Assembly (NCBI GenBank): GCA_028291285.1
Contig: JAQGIJ010000029.1
Location: 1 to 6,290 of the forward strand
DNA length: 6,290 bases
From: Phenylobacterium sp.
GTDB lineage: Bacteria; Pseudomonadota; Alphaproteobacteria; Caulobacterales; Caulobacteraceae
Direction of reading: 5' to 3'
Positions 1 to 5,963 of this stretch are shown here, in pieces (the stretch's first letter is position 1; every line of letters begins with the position of its first letter). Made by a program: the position numbers and the translations under genes. The notes under the pieces are model-generated. The model did no database searches and had not been told where the DNA came from. It worked only from the letters and a program-made list of their open reading frames with translations.

Positions 1-1
1 C

Positions 2-1477
2 GACCAGCGGATCGTCACCCACCACCCGGGCTCCTTCCTGGGCGAGCTGGCGCAGCTCTCCGGCCGACCGGCGCTGGTGGACGCGGTCGCCGAGAGCGAC
101 GTCGACGCGGTGCTGATCTCGCCCGACCGGCTGCGCGCCCTTTTCGTCGAGGAGGCCGAGCTCGGCGAACGGATCATGCGCGCCCTGATCCTGCGGCGGG
201 TCGGGCTGATCGAGCGTGGCGCGGGCGGGCCGGTGATCGTCGGCCGCCGCGAGGACCCGGACGTCCTCAGGCTGGCGGGCTTTCTGACCCGCAACGGCCA
301 CCCGCACCAGCTGCTGGACCCCGCCGAGGAGCCGGCCGCTGCCGCCCTGGTGGACAAGTTCCAGGTCGCCGCCGAGGAGCTGCCGATCGTGCTCTGCCCG
401 CGCGGGCAGATGCTGCGCAATCCCAGCGAGGACCAGCTGGCCCGCTGCCTCGGCCTGGTCGCGGCGCTGGACGCGGAGCGGGTCTACGACGTCGCCGTGG
501 TCGGCGCGGGCCCGGCCGGCCTGGCGACCGCGGTCTATGCGGCCACGGAGGGCCTGGCGGTCATCGTGCTCGACTGCCGCGCCTTCGGCGGCCAGGCGGG
601 CGCTTCGAGCCGGATCGAGAACTACCTGGGCTTTCCCACCGGCATCAGCGGCATGGCCCTGATGGCCCGAGCCTACAACCAGGCGCAGAAGTTCGGGGTC
701 GAGATGGCCATCCCTGACGAGGTCGTCGCCCTGGGCGCCGAGCCCGGCGGGCTGCAGCGCCTGACGCTCGCCAACGGCGAAAAGGTCCGCGCCCGGGCCG
801 TGGTGCTGGCGAGCGGCGCCGCCTACCGCCGGCCGGCGGTCGCCAGGCTGGAGGAGTTCGAAGGCTCCTCCGTGCACTACTGGGCCTCGCCGCTGGAAGG
901 CCGGCTCTGCGCCGCCCAGGAGGTGGCGATGGTCGGCGGCGGCAATTCCGCGGGCCAGGCGGCGGTCTACCTGGCGAGCCAGGCGGCCAAGGTCTGGATG
1001 CTGATCCGCGCGCCGGGGCTCGAGGCCAGCATGTCGCGCTATCTGATCGAGCGCATCGCCGCGGCGCCGAACATCGAGGTCGTCGCCCACGCCAGCGTGA
1101 CCGAGCTGGAAGGCGAGGCCGGCGTGCTGCGGGCCCTGGCCTGGCGCGACGCGCGCTCCGGGGCCGTCGCGCGGATCCCGACGCGCCACCTCTTCCTGTT
1201 CATCGGCGCGGATCCGAACACCGACTGGCTGGCAGGCTCCGGCGTGCCGCTCGACCACAAGGGCTTCGTCCGCACCGGCGGGGGCGGCCAGGCTGGCGGG
1301 CTGGAGACCGAGGCGCCCGGCGTCTTCGCCATCGGCGACGTGCGGTCAGGCTCCATCAAGCGCGTGGCCGCCGCGGTGGGCGAGGGCGCCCAGGTGGTGG
1401 CCGCCCTGCACGCCTACCTGGCCGCAAATCCCGTGGCCGTCGCGCCGCGCCGGGAGGCCGCGCCGGCCGGCGCTTGA
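2..1477 (+). CDS. cNMP-binding / thioredoxin-fold / TrxR-like FAD oxidoreductase fusion (5' truncated)
   Basis: The frame is open from the left edge, so the true start lies outside; 491 residues are visible. Visible residues 10-30 (GSFLGELAQLSGRP and following) match the phosphate-binding cassette at the end of a Crp/Fnr-type cyclic-nucleotide-binding domain. Residues about 77-151 resemble the thioredoxin/glutaredoxin-like domain of this fusion family (FLTRNGHP, ELPIVLC, LRNPSEDQLARCLGL) without a CxxC. Residues about 160-480 form a thioredoxin-reductase-like module: FAD motif GAGPAG at 168-173, GGQAG at 196-200, NAD(P)H motif GGGNSA at 312-317, and a second FAD-contact motif FAIGDVRSGS at 442-451. 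Where TrxR carries its CATC disulfide, this protein has YWASPLEG (about 293-300), so thiol-disulfide transfer by the classical route is unlikely. Family knowledge supports an annotation of FAD-dependent oxidoreductase with regulatory domain; the ligand and electron acceptor are unknown. A GTG at 77 is internal to the cNMP domain and is not the start. The nitrobindin-like gene follows after 63 bases on the same strand. Confidence 0.9.
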   Translation, partial: DQRIVTHHPGSFLGELAQLSGRPALVDAVAESDVDAVLISPDRLRALFVEEAELGERIMRALILRRVGLIERGAGGPVIVGRREDPDVLRLAGFLTRNGHPHQLLDPAEEPAAAALVDKFQVAAEELPIVLCPRGQMLRNPSEDQLARCLGLVAALDAERVYDVAVVGAGPAGLATAVYAATEGLAVIVLDCRAFGGQAGASSRIENYLGFPTGISGMALMARAYNQAQKFGVEMAIPDEVVALGAEPGGLQRLTLANGEKVRARAVVLASGAAYRRPAVARLEEFEGSSVHYWASPLEGRLCAAQEVAMVGGGNSAGQAAVYLASQAAKVWMLIRAPGLEASMSRYLIERIAAAPNIEVVAHASVTELEGEAGVLRALAWRDARSGAVARIPTRHLFLFIGADPNTDWLAGSGVPLDHKGFVRTGGGGQAGGLETEAPGVFAIGDVRSGSIKRVAAAVGEGAQVVAALHAYLAANPVAVAPRREAAPAGA

Positions 1478-1491
1478 CGGGCGCTTGACGG
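1470..1491. repeat. 11-bp perfect tandem duplication at the stop codon
   Basis: The unit GCGCTTGACGG occurs twice without a gap, at 1470-1480 and 1481-1491. The first copy holds the TGA stop of the oxidoreductase. It overlaps a 14-bp perfect palindrome (CGGCCCGCGGGCCG, 1489-1502). There is no T-run after it, so it is not a standard intrinsic terminator. Slipped-strand duplication is the simplest origin. Confidence 0.6.
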
Positions 1492-1540
1492 CCCGCGGGC
1501 CGGGCGCGAGCTTGCCCCCGGCCACGAGCGGAGGGCGCCC

Positions 1541-2194
1541 ATGAACCCGTTTCCGGAAGACATCTTCACCGAACCGAGCGACGTCGATCCCGACACCCTG
1601 GCCAACCTGGGGCCGCTGCGCCGCCTGGCCGGCGTCTGGGAGGGCCGCAAGGGCGTCGACCTCAATCCCAAGGCCGAGGGGCCCGAGCGGCGGGATTTCA
1701 TCGAGCGCATCGAACTGCAGCCGATCGACCCGCAGGCCAATGGTCCGCAGCTGTTCTACGGCCTGCGCTATCACACCCACATCCTGGCGACCGACGAGGA
1801 CAGCACCTTCCACGACCAGATCGGCTACTGGCTGTGGGAGCCGGCCACCGGCCTGGTGCTGCAGAGCCTGACCATCCCGCGCGGCCTGGTGGCGCTCGCC
1901 TCCGGCCACGCCGCCGCCGACGCCCGCGTCCTGCGGGTCAGCGCCCGGCGCGGCGAGACCGAGTACGGCATCTGCTCGACGGCCTTCCTGGAGTACGCCT
2001 TCCGCACGGAGTCGTACGAGCTCGAGGTCGAGTTCCATGCCGACGGCAGCTGGTCCTACCTCTCCGACACCATGCTGGCGGTCCGCGGCCGCGCCGAGCC
2101 CTTCCGCCACCGCGACCGCAACACCCTGACCAAGGTCGCCGAGCCCGCCCGCAACCCGCTGGCCGTCATCCGCGCCGCGGCCCTGCCCGCCTGA
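1541..2194 (+). CDS. nitrobindin-like haem-binding beta-barrel protein (THAP4/DUF1794-type, FABP-like)
   Basis: This encodes 217 residues starting at ATG 1541, preceded by a strong Shine-Dalgarno GGAGGG at 1530-1535 with a 5-base spacer. No signal peptide or membrane segment is visible, so it is probably cytoplasmic. Residues 26-38 (LRRLAGVWEGRKG) carry the GxWxGxxxG motif that opens nitrobindin-type ten-stranded barrels. Further family-like stretches are RYHTH (76-80), IGYWLWEPATG (94-104) and FRHRDRNTLTKV (188-199). By analogy with nitrobindins, whose haem-ligating His lies near the C-terminus, H190 is the candidate haem ligand; this is inference. At 217 residues it is longer than typical nitrobindins of about 160, with extra sequence at the N-terminus and at 40-70 and a short C-terminal tail. 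In the wider family haem binding is associated with NO or peroxynitrite chemistry; the role here is unproven. It may be co-transcribed with the oxidoreductase upstream, since the gap is only 63 bases and has no clear terminator. Confidence 0.8.
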   Translation: MNPFPEDIFTEPSDVDPDTLANLGPLRRLAGVWEGRKGVDLNPKAEGPERRDFIERIELQPIDPQANGPQLFYGLRYHTHILATDEDSTFHDQIGYWLWEPATGLVLQSLTIPRGLVALASGHAAADARVLRVSARRGETEYGICSTAFLEYAFRTESYELEVEFHADGSWSYLSDTMLAVRGRAEPFRHRDRNTLTKVAEPARNPLAVIRAAALPA

Positions 2195-2342
2195 GGGGCG
2201 GGCGGAGGCGGACCTTGAGCGGCTGCCGTGGAGGCGGTAGGGTCCTTGCGCCGGGCTGATGCGGGTCGCCCGGATTTAGACGGTCCCCCGTCCAAGAACC
2301 CGCTCTTGGGCCGTGCCTTGGCGCGGGCCTTGGAGCGCGTCC
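2195..2342. other. intergenic leader upstream of chrA with small inverted repeats
   Basis: These 148 bases separate the nitrobindin-like gene from chrA. They contain two adjacent inverted repeats: ACGG-tccc-CCGT at 2280-2291 and CCAAGA-acccgc-TCTTGG at 2292-2309. The second is a 6-bp perfect dyad with a 6-base centre and lies 33 bases before the chosen GTG start, a fitting place for an operator. No convincing sigma-70 hexamer pair or terminator T-run was seen, and no chrB-type regulator gene is present in the window. Confidence 0.35.
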
Positions 2343-3749
2343 GTGGACACAGCGACGGCCGACCTCACCCCCACCGAGCGAGCGGTCCCATTTGCCGAGG
2401 CGGTGCGGGTCTGGGCGCGGATCGCGGTCCTCAGCTTCGGCGGGCCGGCCGGGCAGATCTCGGTCATGCACCGCATCCTGGTGGAAGAGAAGCGCTGGAT
2501 CGGCGAGCGCAGGTTCCTGCATGCGCTCAACTACTGCATGCTGCTCCCGGGCCCTGAGGCTCAGCAGCTCGCCATCTACATCGGCTGGCTGATGCACCGG
2601 ACCCGCGGCGGCCTGGTCGCCGGGGCGCTGTTCGTCCTGCCGGGCTTCCTCTCGATCATGGCGTTGAGCGTGCTCTACGCCCGCTTCGGTCATGTGGGCC
2701 CGGTCACGGCGCTGTTCTTCGGCCTGAAGGCGGCCGTCCTCGTCGTGGTGGTCCAGGCGGTGCTGCGGGTGGGTCGCCGCTCGCTGAAAAACCCGCTGAT
2801 GATCATCCTGGCGGCCAGCGCGTTCGGCGCGCTGTTCGTCTTCAAGGTGTCCTTCCCACTGGTCATCCTGGCGGCCGGCCTGATCGGGTTCCTCGGCGGC
2901 CGCGCCGGCGTGCCCGCCTTCCTGGCCGGCGGCGGCCACGGGGCGCCGTCGCCGAACGACGTCGCCGACGCCGACACCGTGCTCGGCGAGGAGACGCCGG
3001 AGCACGCCCGCTATGACCTGCGCCGGTCGCTGTCGATCAGCGCGGTGCTGCTGGCGCTGTGGTGGGCCCCGGTCCTCGCCTGCGGCCTGTTCCTGGGCTG
3101 GGGCAGCGTCTTCGCCCAGATCGGCCTGTTTTTCAGCAAGATGGCCGTCGTCACCTTCGGCGGGGCCTATGCGGTGCTGGCCTATGTGGCGCAGGAGGCC
3201 GTGCAGACCTACGGCTGGCTTCGCCCCGGCGAGATGCTGGACGGCCTGGGCATGGCCGAGACCACGCCCGGCCCGCTGATCATCGTCACCCAGTTCGTCG
3301 GCTTCATGGGCGCTTTCCGCAACGCCCATGGCCTGAGCCCACTCCTGGCCGGCGTCCTGGGCGGCATGCTCACGACCTGGGTGACGTTCACCCCGTGCTT
3401 CCTCTGGATCTTCCTGGGCGCGCCGTTCGTGGAAGCCCTGCGTGGGGCCAGGGCGCTGAACGCGGCGCTCGCCGCCATCGGCGCGGCGGTGGTGGGCGTG
3501 ATCCTGAACCTCGCGATCTGGTTCGCGCTGCACGTCCTCTTCCGGCAGATGCTGGAGGTCCGCCGGCTGGGACTCTCCTTGGAATTGCCCGTGCTCTCCT
3601 CGCTGAACGTGGCGAGCGGGGTGCTGACACTGATCGCTGCGGTCGCCGCCTTCCGCTTCAAGGTGGGGATGATCCCCCTGCTGGCCGCCTGCTCGGCCGC
3701 CGGCGTCATCTATTACCTGCTGACCGGCGCGGCTCCGGCGGCGCACTGA
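2343..3749 (+). CDS. chrA: chromate efflux transporter ChrA (two-domain CHR family)
   Basis: An inner-membrane transporter of the CHR superfamily, which exports chromate from the cytoplasm; 468 residues, the normal size of a two-domain (long-chain) ChrA. I chose GTG 2343 because GGAG at 2332-2335 sits 7 bases upstream; a GTG at 2313 in the same frame would add ten residues but has a poor ribosome-binding site. The protein is two homologous halves. The N-terminal half has SFGGP at 31-35, VEEKRWIGERRFL at about 47-59 and LLPGPE at 67-72. The C-terminal half has TFGGAYAVL at 271-279 and TTPGPL at 307-312. Many hydrophobic helices occur throughout, with a hydrophilic linker at about 195-230. These FGG and PGP motifs mark the family and are strongly conserved in both halves. 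The DUF1259 gene starts 20 bases downstream, indicating an operon. Substrate specificity is assigned by family only; sulfate or another oxyanion cannot be excluded. Confidence 0.93.
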   Translation: MDTATADLTPTERAVPFAEAVRVWARIAVLSFGGPAGQISVMHRILVEEKRWIGERRFLHALNYCMLLPGPEAQQLAIYIGWLMHRTRGGLVAGALFVLPGFLSIMALSVLYARFGHVGPVTALFFGLKAAVLVVVVQAVLRVGRRSLKNPLMIILAASAFGALFVFKVSFPLVILAAGLIGFLGGRAGVPAFLAGGGHGAPSPNDVADADTVLGEETPEHARYDLRRSLSISAVLLALWWAPVLACGLFLGWGSVFAQIGLFFSKMAVVTFGGAYAVLAYVAQEAVQTYGWLRPGEMLDGLGMAETTPGPLIIVTQFVGFMGAFRNAHGLSPLLAGVLGGMLTTWVTFTPCFLWIFLGAPFVEALRGARALNAALAAIGAAVVGVILNLAIWFALHVLFRQMLEVRRLGLSLELPVLSSLNVASGVLTLIAAVAAFRFKVGMIPLLAACSAAGVIYYLLTGAAPAAH

Positions 3750-3769
3750 CCCGGAAGGAGAACGGTGAG

Positions 3770-4654
3770 ATGACGATGCGCGCGATATTGACGGGCTTGG
3801 CCGCCGCGGCGGCCCTGGCTTTGCCGGCCCATGCGGCGAGCGACTGGACGGCGGTCGGCAAGGCCCTCGGCAAGACGGGCGCCCTCCAGGCCGGCGGCGT
3901 CTACCGCGTGGGCCTGCCGCGCTCGGACCTGAAGGTGACGCTCGACGGGGTGGCGATCAAGCCGGCGCTGGCGCTCGGTTCCTGGGTCGCCTTCCGCGAC
4001 ATGGGAGACCAGGCCATGGTGATGGGCGACCTGGTGCTCACCCAAGCCGAGGTCAACCCGGTGATGTCGGTGCTGGAAGAGAACGGCATTCAGATCACCG
4101 CCCTGCATAACCACCTGCTCCGCTCCAGCCCGGCCACCATGTACATGCACGTCGACGGCCACGGTGACGCGGTGAAGCTGGCCGCGGCCCTGCACCTGGC
4201 GCTCGCCAGGAGCCTGACCCCGTTCGGCGATTCGCCCCCTGCCGCGCCCGCCGCGCCGCTTGCGCTCGAAACGGCGAAGCTCGACCAGACCATCGGGGCG
4301 AAGGGGACTGTGAACGGCGGCGTCTATCAGTTCAGCATCCCGCGCGCGGACGCGCCGAAGTCCGACGGGATGCCGATCCCCCCGGCGATGGGCTCGGCGA
4401 TCGCGATCAACTTCCAGCCCACCGGCGCCGGCAAGGCGGCGATCACCGGCGACTTCGTGCTCACGGCCGACGAAGTGAACCCGGTGATCCGGGCGCTGCG
4501 CGGGAACGGGATCGAGGTCACGGCCATCCACAACCACATGCTCGACGACGAACCGCGGCTCTTCTTCATGCATTTCTGGGCCAACGCCGACGCTCTGAAG
4601 CTCGCAGGAGGGCTGCGCGCGGCGCTCGACCATGTGAAGGTCGCCGGCCGATGA
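3770..4654 (+). CDS. exported tandem DUF1259 (LppY/LpqO family) protein
   Basis: This encodes 294 residues from ATG 3770, with AAGGAG at 3755-3760 nine bases upstream; the open frame extends further upstream but only as a shadow of chrA. Residues 1-22 form a Sec signal peptide (MTMR, hydrophobic Ala/Leu core, cleavage after AHA-22), so the product is probably periplasmic. The mature protein is a direct duplication at a constant offset of 141 residues: GGVY 42/183, MGD or TGD at about 85/226, EVNPV 94/235, HNH 113/254 and MH 126-127/267-268. The two halves are joined by a Pro/Ala-rich linker (about 155-166). The paired HNH and MH histidines look like a metal or ligand site; this is inference, as the family has no biochemical function known to me. 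Co-directional placement 20 bases after chrA suggests a role linked to oxyanion or metal stress. Confidence 0.88.
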   Translation: MTMRAILTGLAAAAALALPAHAASDWTAVGKALGKTGALQAGGVYRVGLPRSDLKVTLDGVAIKPALALGSWVAFRDMGDQAMVMGDLVLTQAEVNPVMSVLEENGIQITALHNHLLRSSPATMYMHVDGHGDAVKLAAALHLALARSLTPFGDSPPAAPAAPLALETAKLDQTIGAKGTVNGGVYQFSIPRADAPKSDGMPIPPAMGSAIAINFQPTGAGKAAITGDFVLTADEVNPVIRALRGNGIEVTAIHNHMLDDEPRLFFMHFWANADALKLAGGLRAALDHVKVAGR

Positions 4655-4664
4655 CCGAGGCCGC

Positions 4665-4686
4665 GCCGGACGGCTCCGTCGCCGGC
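4665..4686. terminator. possible stem-loop between convergent genes
   Basis: The 50-base convergent gap holds a GC-rich hairpin: GCCG 4665-4668 pairs with CGGC 4683-4686, and GACG 4669-4672 pairs with CGTC 4677-4680, with a 4-base loop and a two-base bulge. There is no T-run on either side, so it could be a bidirectional transcript-end structure or a chance feature of GC-rich DNA. Confidence 0.25.
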
Positions 4687-4704
4687 GCCGTATGATCCCA
4701 TGAC

Positions 4705-5712
4705 CTAGAGGCGCAGGGCGACCAACAGGATCACGAACAGCCCGTAGAACAGGCCCATGCTGGCGAGGAGCGCGCGCGAGATCACGCCACGCCGGAAGGC
4801 GACGAACATCACCGCCACCGCGAGCGCCGTGATCCCGCCCGCCAGGATCAACGAGCGGTCCAGCAGCCAAGGCGTCCAGAAGATCCCGAAGGCGGTGGGC
4901 ACCGTCGCCTGGATCATCATGGCCCCGCTGATGTTGGCGAGCGCCAGCCGGTGCTTGCCCTGACGCACCCAGATGATGGCGTTCATGGTCTCCGGCAGTT
5001 CGGTGGCGATGGGGCTGAGCAGCAGCGCCAGGAGCTGAGGCTTCAGGCCCAGCGCCGGGCCGAGCGTGTCGAGCTGGCTGACGAAGACGCGGGAGGCGCC
5101 GAAGATCACCAGGAGGGCCGCCGAAGTCTGCAACAGGCTCAGGCCCAGCGGCGCCTCGGGCCGCTTCCTGGCGATGATCAGGGGTTCCAGCGCCTCCTCG
5201 ACTTCGCCGCTCTCGTCGCGGCGCATCTCTTGCCAGAAGTAGAGCGCGTACGCCGCGAGGAAGAGGATGCCCAGCCACGGCTTGAAGGCGAAGGCGACGA
5301 GGCCCACCGCCAGTTTCACGGCGAAGATCGTCAGGAACCAGCCCTGGTCACGGCTCAGGCGGGTGAAGTCCCGACGCACGTCCGCCGTCCGCTTCAGCGG
5401 CTGTCGGGAGAGCAGCAGCGTCGCACCCACCGTCGCATAGGCGATGGTGGCGAGCACCAGCGGCCCGCCGAGGGCGGCGCCCACGCCCAGCTCCCGCTGA
5501 GCATCGCCCTTGCCCAGGGCCACGGCCACGAAGGTGACCACGCTCTCGGGGAGCGCGGTGCCGAAGGCCGCCAGGATGGTGCCGGTGGCGGTGCTGCCGA
5601 CGGAGAGCTTGCGGCCAACCCATTCCACGCCGTTCACGAAGAACTCGCAGGCGAAATAGATGACCACGGCCGAGCCGAGCAGCAGCAGCAGGTTCAGGAG
5701 AAGCGGATTCAT
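4705..5712 (-). CDS. CaCA-family cation antiporter (Na+/Ca2+ exchanger-like), likely Mn2+-linked
   Basis: An integral membrane protein of 335 residues, ATG complementary to 5710-5712, stop TAG at 4705-4707. A weak Shine-Dalgarno GGGA (5720-5723 on the complement) lies 7 bases before the start. It has the two alpha-repeats of the Ca2+/cation antiporter superfamily (sodium/calcium exchanger membrane region): alpha-1 at about 36-67 with GTALPES at 51-57, and alpha-2 at about 233-275 with ATELPETMNA at 236-245 followed by ANISGAMM. The acidic residues E56 and E241 in these motifs are the expected ion-coordinating positions. About ten hydrophobic segments are visible, with a charged loop at about 161-186 between the halves. 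Homology alone says Na+/Ca2+ or H+/cation exchange. The yybP-ykoY riboswitch in its leader points instead to manganese, and export of excess Mn2+ is my inferred role. It is convergent with the DUF1259 gene and downstream of the cupredoxin gene on the same strand. Confidence 0.88.
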   Translation of the reverse strand: MNPLLLNLLLLLGSAVVIYFACEFFVNGVEWVGRKLSVGSTATGTILAAFGTALPESVVTFVAVALGKGDAQRELGVGAALGGPLVLATIAYATVGATLLLSRQPLKRTADVRRDFTRLSRDQGWFLTIFAVKLAVGLVAFAFKPWLGILFLAAYALYFWQEMRRDESGEVEEALEPLIIARKRPEAPLGLSLLQTSAALLVIFGASRVFVSQLDTLGPALGLKPQLLALLLSPIATELPETMNAIIWVRQGKHRLALANISGAMMIQATVPTAFGIFWTPWLLDRSLILAGGITALAVAVMFVAFRRGVISRALLASMGLFYGLFVILLVALRL

Positions 5713-5782
5713 CAGGCGGTCCCAGGGTCAGGCAGAGCGCACCAAGGGTCGGGCTCCGCCGCCTGACGTTGGGCGAAGTCGA
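5713..5782 (-). promoter_or_regulatory. putative riboswitch expression platform before the antiporter start codon
   Basis: In mRNA sense, a GTCAGGCGG segment (complement of 5759-5767) can form two exclusive pairings. GTCAGGC (5761-5767) pairs perfectly with GCCTGAC (5727-5733), or CAGGCGG (5759-5765) pairs perfectly with CCGCCTG (5713-5719), which touches the ATG. Separately, the 3' strand of aptamer helix P1 (CCAGGG, 5784-5789) is complementary to CCCTGG (5722-5727), which overlaps the weak Shine-Dalgarno GGGA (5720-5723). No U-run follows any hairpin, so control of translation fits better than transcription termination. Which fold goes with bound metal is inference. Confidence 0.5.
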
Positions 5783-5888
5783 CCCCTGGTCTCGCCATGC
5801 CCGGTGGGCCGCTCGCGCCATGCCGGCGAACCGGCAAGCCTGTTGACGCGAGCCCCGCTGAAGTCCGCGGGCGGCTACTCCCCAAGAG
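5783..5888 (-). promoter_or_regulatory. yybP-ykoY manganese riboswitch aptamer
   Basis: Read on the minus strand, P1 is CUCUUGG (5882-5888) paired with CCAGGGG (5783-5789), including two G-U pairs. The conserved GGAGUAGC follows P1 directly (5874-5881). Hairpin P2 is CCCGC/GCGGG (5854-5858 with 5867-5871). P3 is CUCGCG/CGCGAG (5847-5852 with 5812-5817), with the conserved CGUCAAC strand inside it and a distal GCCGG-UUCG-CCGGC hairpin (5822-5835). P4 is GCCC-acc-GGGC (5799-5809). The 3' conserved GCGAGACC (5788-5795) then runs into P1. This layout matches, element by element, the Lactococcus lactis yybP aptamer as I recall it (GGAGUAGC, CGUCAA loop, GCAAGACC). The class binds Mn2+ and usually raises expression of Mn exporters. 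It lies 70 bases before the antiporter start codon. Confidence 0.9.
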
Positions 5889-5897
5889 GAGCCGGAC

Positions 5898-5925
5898 ACC
5901 TAGGGATCGCCGGCTGCGCTGGCAA
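5898..5925 (-). promoter_or_regulatory. putative sigma-70-type promoter for the riboswitch-antiporter transcript
   Basis: TTGCCA (complement of 5920-5925) and CTAGGT (complement of 5898-5903) are separated by 16 bases. A start about 7 bases after the second hexamer would fall near 5891, just ahead of the first base of riboswitch helix P1 at 5888. The position is right, but the -10 match is weak, so transcription entering from the cupredoxin gene remains possible. Confidence 0.4.
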
Positions 5926-5940
5926 GCCGAAAGATGCGCT

Positions 5941-5961
5941 CGCCCGCCGACGCAGGCGGCG
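5941..5961 (-). terminator. possible terminator hairpin after the cupredoxin gene
   Basis: Just after the cupredoxin stop, CGCCGCC (complement of 5955-5961) pairs with GGCGGGCG (complement of 5941-5948) with one bulged G and a 6-base loop. Only a short, distant TCTTT follows, so termination would be weak. If active, it separates the cupredoxin transcript from the antiporter promoter. Confidence 0.3.
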
Positions 5962-5963
5962 CG

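Noticed and set aside
1489..1502. Palindrome after the oxidoreductase as an intrinsic terminator
   Set aside because: A perfect dyad without a central loop or following T-run; GC-rich DNA yields such palindromes often.
1346..2110. 254-codon minus-strand open frame
   Set aside because: It overlaps the end of the oxidoreductase and most of the nitrobindin-like gene in antisense and lacks family motifs.
2313..2342. Earlier GTG start for chrA
   Set aside because: There is no good ribosome-binding site before it, whereas GGAG is well spaced before the GTG at 2343; the extra ten residues show no family match.
2166..3746. 526-codon open frame on the minus strand opposite chrA
   Set aside because: Composition is His/Gln/Arg/Asp-rich without domain motifs, typical of the antisense of a GC-rich membrane-protein gene; chrA on the plus strand has full family motifs.
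3059..3769. Upstream extension of the DUF1259 reading frame
   Set aside because: It lies inside chrA in another frame; the signal peptide and AAGGAG site place the start at 3770.
3713..5278. 521-codon minus-strand open frame
   Set aside because: It runs antisense through the DUF1259 gene and out of frame through the antiporter gene; both real genes have motifs and start signals and this frame has none.
4951..5766. 271-codon plus-strand open frame
   Set aside because: It is the antisense of the antiporter and its leader, with Gln/Glu/Arg/His-rich low-complexity translation and no recognisable domain.
5713..5963. Small protein genes in the gap before the antiporter on either strand
   Set aside because: Short open frames there lack ribosome-binding sites and overlap the structured RNA, which explains the sequence better.
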